DNA of 64,000 nt from Panulirus ornatus (taxonomy: Eukaryota > Arthropoda > Malacostraca > Decapoda > Palinuridae): the NCBI RefSeq assembly GCF_036320965.1, contig NC_092238.1, positions 17,946,694 to 18,010,693 on the forward strand, in the 5' to 3' direction. Below are positions 41,585-55,650 of the stretch, piece by piece. A model generated the notes under the pieces. The model was not told where the DNA came from and did not search any database. It saw only the letters and a program-made list of their open reading frames with translations. Made by a program: the position numbers and the translations under genes. Each line of letters opens with the position of its first letter. Position 1 is the stretch's first letter.

Positions 41585-43640
41585 TCCTAGAGTAAACTAC
41601 TGCCTCATAGGTGGTGACGCCTCTGTCTCCGCCAGACACATAGCAGAGGTTATTGTTGTGGGAATGGAAGCATTTATCCCCTCTTCATCCAGGACGTCCT
41701 CTTCGTCCAGTTCTTGGTTCAACCGTTCCTGTTCTGAGGTTATTCAGGCAAGGGATCCGGCATATCAGGCCTGGAAAAACTCTCCCTCCTCCGAATCCCA
41801 TTCAGCTTTTATAACTTCTTGTAATCACTGCATGTACGTTATTTGTGAGGCCAAGCGTTCCTTTTTTCAAAGGAAGTGCGATAATCTCTCCCTGTCATCC
41901 ACTGATAGGTCTTTCTGGTCTTTAGCAAAGGGCATCGCTAACAACGTCTATCGCTCTACCTTCCCTTGACTTTTCCTGACGGTACTCTAGCTGTTTATCC
42001 CTTAGACAAAGTAACTCTCTTCGGTTTTCGTTTCTCCTTTAACTCTACCTTGGATCGGTCTGACTTTCCCCTCACCCTCCGATGCTCCTGTTACTAATCC
42101 TATGTCCCTTCCCGTTATCTCTTTTCCCACTACCCTGAAAGAGATTCTCTCTCTGGACATAAGCACAGCTTATGGTCCTGATGGCATTTATCCCAGTGTA
42201 CTGAAAAAGTGTGCCTATGAACTTTCACCTGTGCTTGCTCGTCTGTATCATTTCTGTTTCAGAACCAAAATTTCCCTTCTTGGAAGCATACGTTTGTACA
42301 TGCTATCCCAAAGAAGGGTGACTATTCTAATTCCTCTTACTATCGTCTTCTATCTTTGACATTTTCCTCTTCTAAAGTCTTAATTCCTCCTCGACTCCCT
42401 TATCCCCAAACGTCTTGGACATCACAGTCTTCTCGCTAAATACCAGTATGGCCTCCGTAAGGCAAGATCCACTGGTGATATTCCTTCTAATCTGACTAAT
42501 ATCTGGTCATCATCACTGAAAGATTTAGGTGTATCCAGTGTAGTTGGGCCTGATATATCCAATGCTTTTGCAAGTGTGGCATCGAGGTCTCATCTCGATG
42601 CTTCCCTCCCTCACTTTGCTCCCTCATATCTAGCTTCCTCTCCGGCCGGTCTGTCTCTGCTGCTGTTGATGGATCGACCTCACCCGCCTTCTCCATCAAC
42701 AGCGGTGTCTCACAAAGTTCTGTCTTGTCTCCTACATTAGTCTCCTTTTCATCTCCAATTCCCTCTCCTCCTCATTAACCAAATGCATTCATACGCTGAC
42801 AACTCAACACAACATTTCTCCTCATCCTTCAACTCTGCTCCTTCTCTCACTCGATCTGCATTTCTCCTCGACACAACTTTGTCGATGATCTCAGGCTAAG
42901 CAGGATATCTCACTGGGGTAAACGAATTCTGGTTAAGTTTAATGCCTCCAAGACCCAGTTGCTACCCATCTCTCTACCGTAACCTCCTCACAAATCTCGT
43001 CTCTCCTTTAACGGTTCTGTAATTCCACCTCTTGACTCAATGAACATACTTGGCGTTATTGTAACATCCACTTCATCTTGCATTAAGGAAATAGTTAAAT
43101 ATGCCTCTAAGAAACTAGAAATTCTGTTTGGAGGTCGAAATTTCTTTTTCTTTTAAACAGCTGCTCCGTTTGTACAAGGGACTGATCCGTCTTTGTATGG
43201 AGTCTGCTCTCACGTCTGGGGTGGTTCTAGCTCTGCATCCTTACTTGACAGTGCTCGGTCGAAAGCGGTTTGATTCATAAACTCTCCCAGGCTGACTTCC
43301 AAAGTTGAACTACTTGCCCTACACCGTAGTGTTGGTTAACTTTCCCTCTTCTGTAGGTATCATTTTGGTTTTTGCTCCCGAAAGCTGGGTATCTGTGTGC
43401 CCACACCAATAGCTAGACCACGCAATACTCACATGATTAATGTGCGGTTGTTGGCAACTCAAGGGTGGGCCATTTTGATAAATGCTTCTTTCCTAACTTC
43501 TCTAACTTCTCGTGTCTTTCCCAATACCTATGACCTGACACATTTTAAAAGACAAGTTTTTCATTTTCTCCAAAATTCTGAGATACTTTCCCTTGTCTCT
43601 TCTTTTTCCATCTTATTACCCTATATATTTCACCTCTATA
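41585..43640 (+). mobile_element. Jockey-like LINE copy, linker to C-terminus, decayed
   Basis: Plus-strand ORF2 remnants in order: CLIGGDASVSARHIAEVI (about 41602), FWSLAKGIANN (about 41910), LKEILSLDISTAYGPDGIYP with the RT GPDGI block (about 42130-42195), a frameshifted KKGDYSNSSYYR-like block (about 42310), VDGSTSPAFSIN (about 42666), HSYADNSTQHFSSSF (about 42790), LVKFNASKTQLLPIS (about 42933), LLRLYKGLIRLCMES (about 43160), and a C-terminal YDLTHFKRQVFHFLQ-like end (about 43525). The catalytic YADD is YADN here. There are at least six stops or frameshifts. The endonuclease is absent; the left end lies about 235 bp from a 41-bp minisatellite. A second copy lies inverted at 47220-49800. 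The clade is my judgement; CR1-group neighbours are possible. Confidence 0.82.
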
Positions 43641-44864
43641 TTTCAATTAAGCTTCGAAGGTAGAAAAAATAGAATAAAAGTATTCTTTTCCTCTCTTCCA
43701 TTTGTCTTGTCTTCGCATGTTTTCTTGCTGGTTCACATGTTTGTCTTCAACATTCATGTCTGTATTGTCTTGCTTTTCACTATACACTTTCCCTCTGTCT
43801 GTCTCTCCCAAACTCTTCTTTCATCACCTCCCACCCTCATCTTCCTCTCCCAACTAACATCTGCACCGTCTTCCCTGCCCTCTTCTCCCGCCCCGTCCCC
43901 CCCCCCCCCGCACCCCATCTTCTGTCCCGTACCACCCCACCCCACCTTCTTCAGCACCGTAACACCCCCCCCCCCTCCACCGCTCACGCTCCTTACCACC
44001 CCACCCCGCTCCCCTCTCCCGCCCCGTACTATCCCACCCCGCCCCCTTCTCCCGCTCCGTACCACCTCATCCCGCCCCGTACCACCCCACCTTGGGGACT
44101 GCATTATAGAAACCATTAAGACGTTTTATTTAGATTTATTCATTGTCAGACTTGAGAAGTGAACACATTGCGGGATAGTTAGAGAGGCGAGCGACACGTT
44201 GCAAGGATAGGTGGCTGGAGCGGCGCCGGTCGCCGTCCCTGAGAGCCTGCTTGACTCCTACAGTCAGTAGTGGAGGAGTGACGGGTGGATGGAAGTGTAA
44301 GCAGTTTACCTTGTGTGTCTGGCTAACTGGCAACGTCCCTGGCTTGGCCTGACGCACTCTTGTCGGACACGCACTTTTCTTGTCCTCTCCTGCCGTGACA
44401 AACGTAGTCTTGTCTGTTTTGACAATATTGTATTCCCGGACGACGACGTACTGGGGATCTAGTCACGATGTACCCCAGTCTGTACTGATGCTCTTTACAG
44501 CGTGATGCACTCTGGCCCCTGGTGCCGCACCCTCTCAGTAGTAACCTGCCATACTGTGTTAACGCTCACACCTTTCCTCTTCCTTACCCTGGCTCAGTGA
44601 GAGGAGGCCACCCAGGATATACTGCACATTGTTGATATTTGTGCCGGTGTCAAACGGCATGTTTATTGTGCTCCCCATGCTCATCCCGGGAGCGATAGCG
44701 CAAAAGGATTACAGAGGTCAGAAAAGGTCGATCAGATCCCAGTGGGTTATTATGACGTAGGTTATTACAAAGACGATTTATTTTCTAAGCTTCATTACAT
44801 ACAATACATACTTTCGCATGCTAAGTTTTACCGACTAGAGGCAAAAAGTGGATCCAGACTTAAA
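43641..44864. other. Low-copy DNA with C-rich tracts
   Basis: At 43895-44095 the plus strand is strongly C-rich, with runs of 8-10 C and repeated CCGTACCACCCCACC-like words, giving PPP-rich frames. The remainder to 44864 has no recognisable gene. A 189-codon frame (43593-44162) runs from LINE sequence into the C-rich part and is not a gene. Confidence 0.5.

Positions 44865-46601
<1,737 letters not shown>

Positions 46602-46674
<73 letters not shown>
46602..46674. repeat. (CA)n microsatellite, 73 bp
   Basis: Pure CA tract. Confidence 0.98.
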
Positions 46675-46675
<1 letters not shown>

Positions 46676-47219
46676 GATTCTGGCGTCACGAGCCGGACGC
46701 CTATGTATTACGGATGAGAACAGAGACGTGTTGTGGATGTTGGCCAGTGTAGTCACGATGGGGGAACATCTGTACACTACTTACGTACACAACTGACTAC
46801 TTAAACTGAGAGATGTACAAGCAGGATAATCTTAGATGATTGACTAATATCAAAATATATACCTACACATGTTTTAGTAACAGTGAGAATAGTAGAGTAA
46901 GGATGATAATATGGTCGATACAGTACATATCTTCAGGAGGTGAAAGACTGAAGATGTTTGCCTTACTCAGCAAGGAAAACTCTACGTGATATAATGAACG
47001 TTACTAACAGATAAGACCGGAAACACCGTCTGGTGCAGATGTGGAGGGTTAGCTGGTGTGGAGGACGTCCCCCTAGACATATGACTGCTGGCAGGCAAGC
47101 AGGCTGGCAGTACTTGTTTCCTCTTTTCTTTACCTTATTTAGAGGCTTCAGTCACGGACTAAAGTCCACATCAAGGCCAGGACTTAATTGGCATATGTAT
47201 ACGATAATGAAATGGGAAA
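46675..47219. other. Low-copy DNA, nothing recognised
   Basis: No tandem repeat, transposon motif or convincing open frame. Confidence 0.4.
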
Positions 47220-48067
47220 AGAAGACACAATGAATTTTGGAGAAAGTGAAAAACCTGTCTTTTAATATGTGTCAGGTCATACCTACTGGGAAAGACACGA
47301 GATGATAGAGAGTTCTATAACTTTGAGGTGAAGGAAAGACATAGTAATCGGCCCACCTGAGTGTTACTAACGACCACACGTGACGCAGCAGCTTGCTTAG
47401 TATTCCATGGTCTACCTTGTAGTTGGGGCACACAAGCAGCTAACTCTGAAAGCAAAACCAAGATGATACCTATAAAGAAGAGAAAGTGAGCCAACATTGT
47501 GGTGTAAGAGGAAAGCTGATCAAGTTTTGAAGTTAGCCTGGGAGAGTTTATAAATTTATCCGCTTTCGTTTCAATTCTATCAAGTAAGGATGCAGAGCTA
47601 GAACCACCTCAGACGTGAGAGCAGTACTCCATACAAGGACGGATTAATCCTTTTTTCATAAACTGAACAACTGTTAGGAAGAAAAGAAATTTCTACATCT
47701 AAGCAAGACAGCCCAGTTTCTTGGAGGCAGAAGTATCTACTTCCGTAATGTTGGGTTTCCAAGAAAGAGTGTATGTTACAGTAATACCAAATATGTCTAT
47801 CGAGTCAAAGGAAAGACGAGAGTTGTGAGGAGTTTTCGATAGAGAGATGGTTAGAAACTGGTCTTGGAGGCATTAAGCTTAACCAGATTTCGTCTACCCC
47901 ACTGAGATATCCTGTCCAAGTTTGAGCTTACTGAAGAAAGTTGGGCGACGAGATGCAGATCGATTGAGAGAAGGAATAGAAATGAAGGATGTGTAGGAAT
48001 GCAGTGTTGAGTCGTCAGCGTATGAGTGCATTGGATTATTTGTACACCGCACGTTATTGGAGAAGGT

Positions 48068-48086
48068 GGGGGGGGGGGGGGGGGGG
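48068..48086. repeat. G19 homopolymer inside the Jockey-like RT
   Basis: Nineteen G on the plus strand (C in the element's sense). It lies beside the RT block that should read VPQGSVLSPTLF; about 60 bp of that block are missing between TCGVQ and NNPMHSYADD. Confidence 0.9.
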
Positions 48087-48655
48087 CTGATCCTTCAATA
48101 ACCACGGAGATAGATCGGCCAGATAGGAAGCTAGATATGAAGGAGCAAAGTAAGGGAGGGAAGCCAAAAGAGGGGAGCTTAGAGATGAGACATCGATGTC
48201 ACTCCCTGTCAAAAGCTTAGGATATATGAAGGGCTACGACATAGGATTCCCCAAAATCATTTAGGGATGATGACCAGACATCAGTGAGATAGGAAAGGGT
48301 ATCACAAGTGGCTATCACTTACAGAAGCCATACTGGTGATCAGAGAAAAGACTATTAGATTCAAGATATCTAAGGATATGAGACTTGAGGAGAGTCTCAA
48401 AACTTTGGAAATGGTATGTGTCAAAGCAGCAGGATAATAGTCAGAGGGGTCAGAACCATCATCCTTCTTACGATGGGGTGTACCAACACATTCTTCTAAG
48501 AAAAAGGAGAAACACTGGTTTTTAAACAGAAATGAAACAGATGAGCAAGCAAAGATACAAGGCCATAGAACTATAAGCCTTGCTTGTGTCCAGAGAGAGA
48601 GAAGCTTTTTTCAGAAAGTTCGACAAGTGATTACTGGGAGGGGCATAGCATTAGA

Positions 48656-48893
48656 GAAAAGAGCTTCAGTGGTGGAGGAATGTTAGAGACATCCAAGCTA
48701 GAATTAAAGGTGAAACGGGAACCAAAGAGAGTTGCTTTGTCTACGGGAGAGACAGCTATAGTACCGTAAGAACGGAAAAGAGCTTCAGTGGTGCAGGAAT
48801 GTTAGAGACATCCAAGCTAGAATTAAAGGAGAAACGGGAACCGAAGAGAGTTGCTTTGGCTACGGGAGAGACAGCTACAGTACCGTCAGAACG
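48656..48893. repeat. 119-bp tandem duplication within the Jockey-like copy
   Basis: Two adjacent copies, about 48656-48774 and 48775-48893, share AAAAGAGCTTCAGTGGTG and TAGAGACATCCAAGCTAGAA and differ at only about seven positions. The event is therefore younger than most of the element's other damage. Confidence 0.88.
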
Positions 48894-49800
48894 GAAAAGG
48901 GAAGGAAAGGTGAGCGACAAAAGTTGTAAGAGATGCCCTTAGCTAAAGACCAGAAAGACCTATTACTGGATGACGAGGAGAGGTTATCGCACTTCCTGTG
49001 AATAAAAGAACACTGTGCCTCACGCATAACGTACTTGTGATGATTACGAGCAGGGATGAATGCAGAATGGGAGTCGGAGGAAGGGAAGTTTTCCAAGCCC
49101 AATATGCCTGAACCCTATCCTAATTGGCCTCAGAACAGAAACGGTTGAAAGATGGATTGAAAGAAGAGTTCGTCTTGGGGAAAGAGGATATAAATGCTTC
49201 CATATCCGCAAGAATGACCTTTGCTATGTATCTTACGGAGACAGAAGCATCACCTTGTAAGAGAGTAATTTGCCGAAGGAAAGTCAGAAAGGAATTTTCG
49301 TTAGTTATTCCCGTCAACTTTGTCGAAGTGCCAATATTTACGCTCAGAAGGGGCTGCTTGAGGGAGAGGTACTGCTAAAATAGATACATTTATGAGAGTG
49401 TCGACGGATGAACCTACTGGAGGCGAGATTGTGTAGCTACAGCGCGAGAAAAAATAGATGAAAAACAGATCCAGAATACTAGGAATTTAGTCATGATGGT
49501 CAGGAAATAGTTGTAGCGGGAGAAAATTTGTTCTAGATAACCGAGAACAGAAAGTGTTAAGGCTTAAGTCCTTCACCATCTGTATGCGAGGAATTTAACC
49601 ATTTCCTGTCGTGAACGTTGAAATCTATTAGGTGGAAGACCTCGGCTTGCGGATGAGGGGTTGCCACGGCTTCATGGCAGGAGTTAAGTTAATCGAGGAA
49701 AGATATAAAATTTGTAGAATTAGGAAATTAGTATGTGAAGCAGAGGAAGTGTTGTAGATGGGAGACATACCCTGGGGACTTAAGTTCCTGAAGGCATGCA

Positions 49801-50899
49801 ACAGGGAAGGTCAAGACTTGGTGAGAAGGTTGAGGTGAAGATCGCTGTGACCCGACCTGTGCGTCCGCCCGGAGGTCAGACTGTTTCTTTGATTTGTTGT
49901 GAAAACATGTCGCCTGCACGAGGAGTGAGGGGCCGTCGGCGACGCGGTTCCCTCCAAGAGTGAGGAGCTACAGTGAGCATCGTGTTGGTGCAACTTCCTA
50001 CGTCATCTGCTGAACGTGCAGGAGCGGGGTAAGTGTAGAACCTTCGGGACGTTGTCCTTGGTCAGGCCCCACACGTTGCTCACATCTGGAATCAAGATGA
50101 CTCGTGATGAAGGCTACTGTGCCTCGTCCAACGTATGAAGATGAGACGAGAGGAGTGGAGAGGGCGGAAGAGCGGAGTGTGTCGGGGCAGCAGGAAAGTG
50201 GTCTTGTTGGTCGAGGCAGCAGCTCTTACCAAGTGAGGAAGATGCGAAGTGCACATTAAAGCTGTCCATTTTCTTCCTGGTGTACTTGCTAACCTCATCA
50301 CGTGGCTTCTCAGTGTCATTCAAAGTTTAATTTCACAGACAGAGTAGCTGGACACCCCCGGCATATTATCTTTATGTGGTCACACCAGGAGTCCAGTGTG
50401 GGAGGGCAGGAGGTGTCGTCCTGAGTCCGTCACTACCAGAATGGGAATCGAGTGCATCCTGCTTGTTGACGCCTGCCGTGGGATGGTCGGTCTGCACTGC
50501 TGCCTTCCACTCCAGTAAATATGAGAACACTAGTCATTTGAATAAGGCTAGGTAAGCGAGGCTTCGAGGGTGGATAGTTTGAACCTTCCATGGTAGAGGG
50601 CCAAGGACATGGCCAGGAGGCATACCGCTTCTCAGGGGACTTTCGGATTCTGGTCCATTAGATACGTTACTGGGAACATGGCCTTGAAGGTGGTCACCAG
50701 TGAGGCCTAGAACGTGTGTGATTTGTAGAACTTGAAGATTTACAGGAAGACCTTGTTGGTGAGAGGCGCCAGTGGTCGCGCCACCTGTGACGCACCAGGA
50801 CCAAGCTTAACCTGGAGCCGGATGTAACGTTCTCACATCACCTACTGAGTGTCCCTCCCTGAATCCCAAGTGACTTTCATGCGGGATGTAATGAATATT

Positions 50900-50901
<2 letters not shown>
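49801..50901. other. Low-copy DNA, probably the decayed LINE 5' end plus spacer
   Basis: 49801-49990 may continue the endonuclease of the inverted Jockey-like copy, but the reading is too broken to fix. From 49990 to 50901 no domain, repeat or signal is recognised; open frames are at most 75 codons. Confidence 0.4.

Positions 50902-50986
<85 letters not shown>
50902..50986. repeat. (CT)n microsatellite, 85 bp
   Basis: Pure CT tract. Confidence 0.98.
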
Positions 50987-50988
<2 letters not shown>

Positions 50989-51239
50989 GATGGTAGGCAA
51001 CCACCGACCAGGGAGGTACTGCCCACCTGGGTATTGGGAAGGTTAATCATGGATGCGTAGCGAGTCAGTATTTCAGTGGCTATCAAGTTTCACAGATGAG
51101 GCCTTTGCAGATGTCATCGTTCCACCTCACCAAAATGTCAATAGCTCGCTTTCCGGTCGACAAACGTACAATATCACACAACCCGTTACGCTATTCTCTC
51201 CTATGTTTTCCGATTGGCAAGAAGGGTAATAGTGACTGG

Positions 51240-52680
51240 AGGTGTCATAATGTCAGGAGGTCATGGTGATAAGAGGAGGTCATGATGTCAGGAGGAGGTC
51301 ATGGTGACAAGAGGAGGTCATGGTGGCAGGAGGAGGTCATGGTGACAAGAGGAGGTCATGGTGGCAGGAGGAGGTCATGGTGACAGAAGGTCATGGTAAC
51401 AGGAGAGGTCATAGTGGTAGGAGGAGGTCATAGTGGTAGGAGGAGGTCATGGTGGCAAGAGGAGGTCATGGTGACAGAAGTTCATGGTAACAGGAGGGGT
51501 CATAGTGGTAGGAGGAGGTCATGGTGGCAAGAGGAGGTCATGGTGACAGAAGGTCATGGTAACAGGAGGGGTCATAGTGGTAGGAGGAGGTCATAGTGGT
51601 CGGAGGAGGTCATGGTGGCAGGAGGAGGTCATGGTGACAGAAGGTCATGGTAACAGGAGAGGTCATAGTGGTAGGAGGAGGTCATAGTGGTAGGAGGAGG
51701 TCATGGTGGCAAGAGGAGGTCATGGTGACAGAAGTTCATGGTAACAGGAGGGGTCATAGTGGTAGGAGGAGGTCATAGTGGTCGGAGGAGGTCATGGTGG
51801 CAGGAGGAGGTCATGGTGACAGAAGGTCATGGTAACAGGAGGGGTCATAGTGGTAGGAGGAGGTCATGGTGGCAGGAGGAAGTCATGGTGACAGAAGGTC
51901 ATGGTGACAGATGACAGGAGGGGTTCATGGTGACAGAAGGTCATGGTGTCAGGAGGATGTCATGGTGACAGAAGGGGTCATGGTGTCAGGAGGATGTCAT
52001 GATGACAGGAGGTCATGGTGACAGGAGAAGGTCATGGTGACAGAGGGTCATGGTGACAGGAAGAGGTCATGATGACAGGTCATGGTGACAGGAGAAGGTC
52101 ATGGTGACAGGAAGAGGTCATGGTGACAGAAGGTCATGGTGACAGGAGAAGGTCATGGTGACAGGAGGAGGTCATGGTGACAGAAGGTCATGGTGGCAGG
52201 AGGTGGTCATGGTGACAGGTCATGGTGACAGGAAGAGGTCATGGTGACAGAAGGTCATGGTGGCAGGAGGTGGTCATGGTGACAGAAGGTCATGGTGACA
52301 GGAGGAGGTCATGGTGACAGAAGGTCATGGTGGCAGGAGGTGGTCATGGTGACAGAAGGTCATGGTGACAGGAGGAGGTCATGGTGACAGAAGGTCATGG
52401 TGACAGAAGGTCATGGTGACAGAAGGTCATGGTGGCAGGAGGTGGTCATGGTGACAGAAGGTCATGGTGACAGGAGGAGGTCATAGTGACAGGAGGTGGT
52501 CATAGTGACAGGAGGTGGTCATGGTAACAGGAGAAGGTCATGGTGACAAGAGGTCATGTTGGCAGAAGTGATCAAGGTAACTAGTAAGAGGTCATGGTGA
52601 CAGGAGGAGGTCATGGTGACAGGTCATGGTGACAGGAAGAGGTCATGGTGGCTGGAGAAGGTCACAATGTCAGTGTGGAG
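51240..52680. repeat. GGTCATGGTGACAGGAG minisatellite with higher-order structure
   Basis: Basic words are GGTCATGGTGACAGGAGGA, GGTCATAGTGGTAGGAGGA and a short GACAGAA form, so the unit length varies between about 15 and 21 bp. In 51380-51830 these words form a repeated block of about 254 bp. From 51900 on, the arrangement is more irregular, with GGCAGGAGGTGGTCATGG units near 52190-52500. Confidence 0.93.
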
Positions 52681-53184
52681 GGAGCTGTAGTGAGGTCGTC
52701 ACATTCCCACGCTCGCCCGCCTCACCTGCCGACATCATTTCCTAATGCTACCGAGTGTGGTCGTTGCATCTAGTTATGTCTGGTCCACAGGGATCATTAC
52801 ATTTTTGCTCCTCAGTCTTCACATCTTGTGTTATCTGCTGTGTTAACTGTCTCCAGGTCAGTGTACCTGTTGTTGTGGTTTCACAATACTGGTCTTTTTG
52901 TCACATTATATTTCATTAATATGTTTTTCCTCCTCTGATTTTCCCAGTTCTTATCGTTTCTTTTGTTAGCATTGATGATCCTTCTACAGCAGGGGTGACC
53001 GGGTTGTGCAAGCAGTTATGAATGTTTTTTCTGTCCAAACGAACATAACATTAGCAGGGTTGTGTTGTGTGTACGCAGGCTCTGCCCACGAGCGGGTGAA
53101 GGTTGTGGCTAACAAGGAAGCCGATTAGTGAGGGAGTCGAGAATAAAAGGAGGAGCTGGAAGCCAACTCTCGGGCATAGATGAA
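52681..53184. other. Low-copy DNA, nothing recognised
   Basis: T-rich stretch without repeat or gene signal. Confidence 0.4.
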
Positions 53185-53675
53185 GGGGATGGGTCCGTAT
53201 AGACGAGAGGACGTGGAGGAGAGAGGACGTAGATGAAGGGGATGGGTACGTATAGACGAGAGGACGTGGAGGAGCGAGGACGTAGATGAAGGGGATGGGT
53301 ACGTATAGACGAGAGGACGTGGAGGAGCGAGGACGTAGGTGAAGGGGTGGGTACGTATAGACGAGAGGACGTGGAGGAGTGAGGACGTGGAGGAGTGAGG
53401 ACGTAGGTGAAGGGGGTGGGTACGTATAAGACGAGGACGTGGAGGAACGAGGACGTAGGTGAAGGGGATGGGTACGTATAAGACGAGGACGTGGAGGAAC
53501 GAGGACGTAGGTGAAGGGGATGGGTACGTATAGACGAGAGGACGTGAGGAGTGAGGACGTGGAGGAGTGAGGACGTAGGTGAAGGGGATGGGTACATATA
53601 GACGAGAGGACGTGGAGGAGTGAGGACGTAGGTGAAGGGGATGGGTACGTATAGACGAGAGGACGTGGAGGAGTG
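53185..53675. repeat. Roughly 55-bp minisatellite, about 9 copies
   Basis: Units contain GACGTGGAGGAGTGAGGACG, TAGGTGAAGGGGATGGGTAC and GTATAGACGAGAG. Variants carry ATAAGACGAGG or an extra GTGGAGGAGTGAGGAC step. The left units have TAGATGAAGG instead of TAGGTGAAGG. The antisense frames rich in TYPSPSPTSSLLHVL are artefacts. Confidence 0.94.
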
Positions 53676-54394
53676 AGGATGCTACCGACCAACGCACGTA
53701 AAGAGGGAGAAACATGGATTAGTTTCCGTGTGTAGATGAGAGCGAGGACATTCTGAACGTGGCAGTGTGTGAGGTTATAGAGACGAACCTCAACCGTGGC
53801 AGTAGTGATGATATAGATCAGGTCATCTACAGTAGTAACGGTGGCCTTGGTGTTGGGTAACGTTTATCGTCATGAGCAGATCTAACTGATGACGTTTATT
53901 AACCGTGGGATTTTACCATGTGGGTTATTGTGTCGATTCTGAAATGACACGTGAGAGACACGGTGACACGACAGGTAATAACGTAGTGGCGACCATAGGA
54001 CAGGATCCTCCGTGCGGACGTCTGCCACACAGGTCTCTGCTGTGTCAACACCACCACCTTCACACGCGGTGAGAAACATTAAACTTTTACTTTCGCCAGC
54101 AGACAAAGGGCTGTATTTTGAGTGCGTGTTGGTGAGTGGTGGGTGGTGGGTGGCCATCGCACCTCTCACCCCACAAGGCTTACTTTCCACTGGTTAAGAT
54201 GTGTGTGATCATCATTATCTCCCTCCGGCTTAAGCCATCCCCCGGGTTACAGAACTTCATCTGGAAGATGAAACTTACGGTCACTACATCTACAAACTCT
54301 CAACATGTTCACTTCACTACAGAACGCGCGACATTTTCGTACCAGACTTTCTTCCTTGGTAAAAGTGTTAATGTAATTACTGTATGTGATTACT
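53676..54394. other. Low-copy DNA, nothing recognised
   Basis: Open frames of 102 codons (minus, 53882-54190) and 88 codons (plus, 54136-54402) overlap and show no domain. There is no repeat. Confidence 0.4.
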
Positions 54395-54500
54395 ATTTGT
54401 GATTACTGTATGTGATTACTGTATGTGATTACTGTATGTGATTACTGTATGAGATTACCGTATGTGATCAATGTGTGTTATTACTATTTGTGATTACTGT
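54395..54500. repeat. 13-bp tandem repeat, about 8 copies
   Basis: The unit is GATTACTGTATGT, with GATTACTATTTGT and other variants at the edges. Confidence 0.9.
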
Positions 54501-54596
54501 GTGAAATGACTTCATGTTACGGGAAGAGTTTCACAATGATGTTGTGTCGTCTGTTAATGTTTTATATATATATTATATTATTATATTATATATTTA

Positions 54597-54607
54597 TATA
54601 TATATAC

Positions 54608-54703
<96 letters not shown>
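54597..54703. repeat. (TA)n microsatellite
   Basis: TA tract with two early single-base interruptions (ACATATGTA). Confidence 0.97.
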
Positions 54704-54705
<2 letters not shown>

Positions 54706-54747
54706 GTTAACTTTGTATACATACACGTACATCCCAGCTACGCATAC

Positions 54748-54751
<4 letters not shown>

Positions 54752-54800
<49 letters not shown>
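54752..54800. repeat. (GT)n microsatellite
   Basis: Pure GT tract 48 bp downstream of the TA tract. Confidence 0.97.
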
Positions 54801-54807
<7 letters not shown>

Positions 54808-54984
54808 TCAGAGGAGGGAGGAGGGAGAGACAACATTGGTATTCCCGGTACGCGTCCCTGGCCCGGTTACCTGGCACCCAGACCCGGTCGTAACTGCTCC
54901 GCCCGGGAATTCCACAGCTCGTCCAGAGGCCGCCCCGGCTGGTCCGCTGTTGGCAGACCTGACACTGTACCTTGCTATGGTGTC

Positions 54985-55650
54985 CCCCAGTGTCTCCTGC
55001 CTGTCTCCATCAACTGTTGTTGGCAGTCCTCCAGTGTCTCCTGCCTGTCTCCATCTCTCCATCAACTGTTGTTGGCAGTCCCCCAGTGTCTCCTGCCTGT
55101 CTCCATCAACTGTTGTTGGCAGCCCTCAGTGTCTCCTGCCTGTCTCCATCAACTGTTGTTGGCAGTCCTCCAGTGTCTCCTGCCTGTCTCCATCAACTGT
55201 TGTTGGCAGTCCTCCAGTGTCTCCTGCCTGTCTCCATCAACTGTTGTTGGCAGTCCCCCAATGTCTCCTGCCTGTCTCCATCAACTGTTGTTCGCAGTTT
55301 TCCACTGTCTCCTGCCTGTCTCCATCTCTCCATCAACTGTTGTTGGCAGTCCTCCAGTGTCTCCTGCCTGTTTCCATCAACTGTTGTTGGCAGTCCTCCA
55401 GTGTCTCCTGCCTGTCTCCATCAACTGTTGTTGGCAGTCCTCCAGTGTCTCCTGCCTGTCTCCATCTCTCCATCAACTGTTGTTGGCAGTCCTCCAGTGT
55501 CTCCTGCCTGTCTCCATCAACTGTTGTTCGCAGTTTTCCAGTGTCTCCTGCCTGTCTCCATCTCTCCATCAACTGTTGTTGGCAGTCCTCCAGTGTCTCC
55601 TGCCTGTCTCCATCAACTGTTGTTGGCAGTCCTCCAGTGTCTCCTGCCTG
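54985..55650. repeat. 44-bp minisatellite, about 15 copies, with 52-bp long form
   Basis: The unit is CTGCCTGTCTCCATCAACTG plus TTGTTGGCAGTCCTCCAGTGTCTC. Some units carry an extra CTCTCCAT next to CTCCATCAAC, a local duplication of 8 bp. A GTTCGCAGTTTTCCA variant occurs twice. The 227-389 codon frames through it are artefacts. Confidence 0.95.

Larger units (their letters stand above)
47220..49800 (-). mobile_element. Jockey-like LINE copy, endonuclease to C-terminus, decayed, inverted
   Basis: Minus-strand reading, 5' to 3': EAVATPHPQAEVFHLIDFN (about 49665) with VHDRKWLNSSHTDGEG, the GDFN region of the endonuclease, decayed; SSVDTLINVSI (about 49400) in place of the SDH motif; AAPSERKYWHFDKVDG (about 49350); LQGDASVSVRYIAKVILADM (about 49240), matching the plus copy at 41602; SHSAFIPARNHHKYVM and FWSLAKGISYN (about 48960); NNPMHSYADDSTLH (about 48030), which keeps the catalytic YADD; LVKLNASKT (about 47870); and a C-terminal VGSLSLLYRY, ELAACVPQLQGRPWNTKQAA and SNTQVGRLLCLSF ending near 47250. 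Frameshifts, a C/G homopolymer with a deletion, and a 119-bp tandem duplication break the RT. Confidence 0.85.

Noticed and set aside
43895..44095. Proline-rich protein or G-quadruplex cluster
   Set aside because: C-rich low-complexity tract with irregular words. The open frame starts in LINE sequence, and the run spacing is not regular enough to claim quadruplexes.
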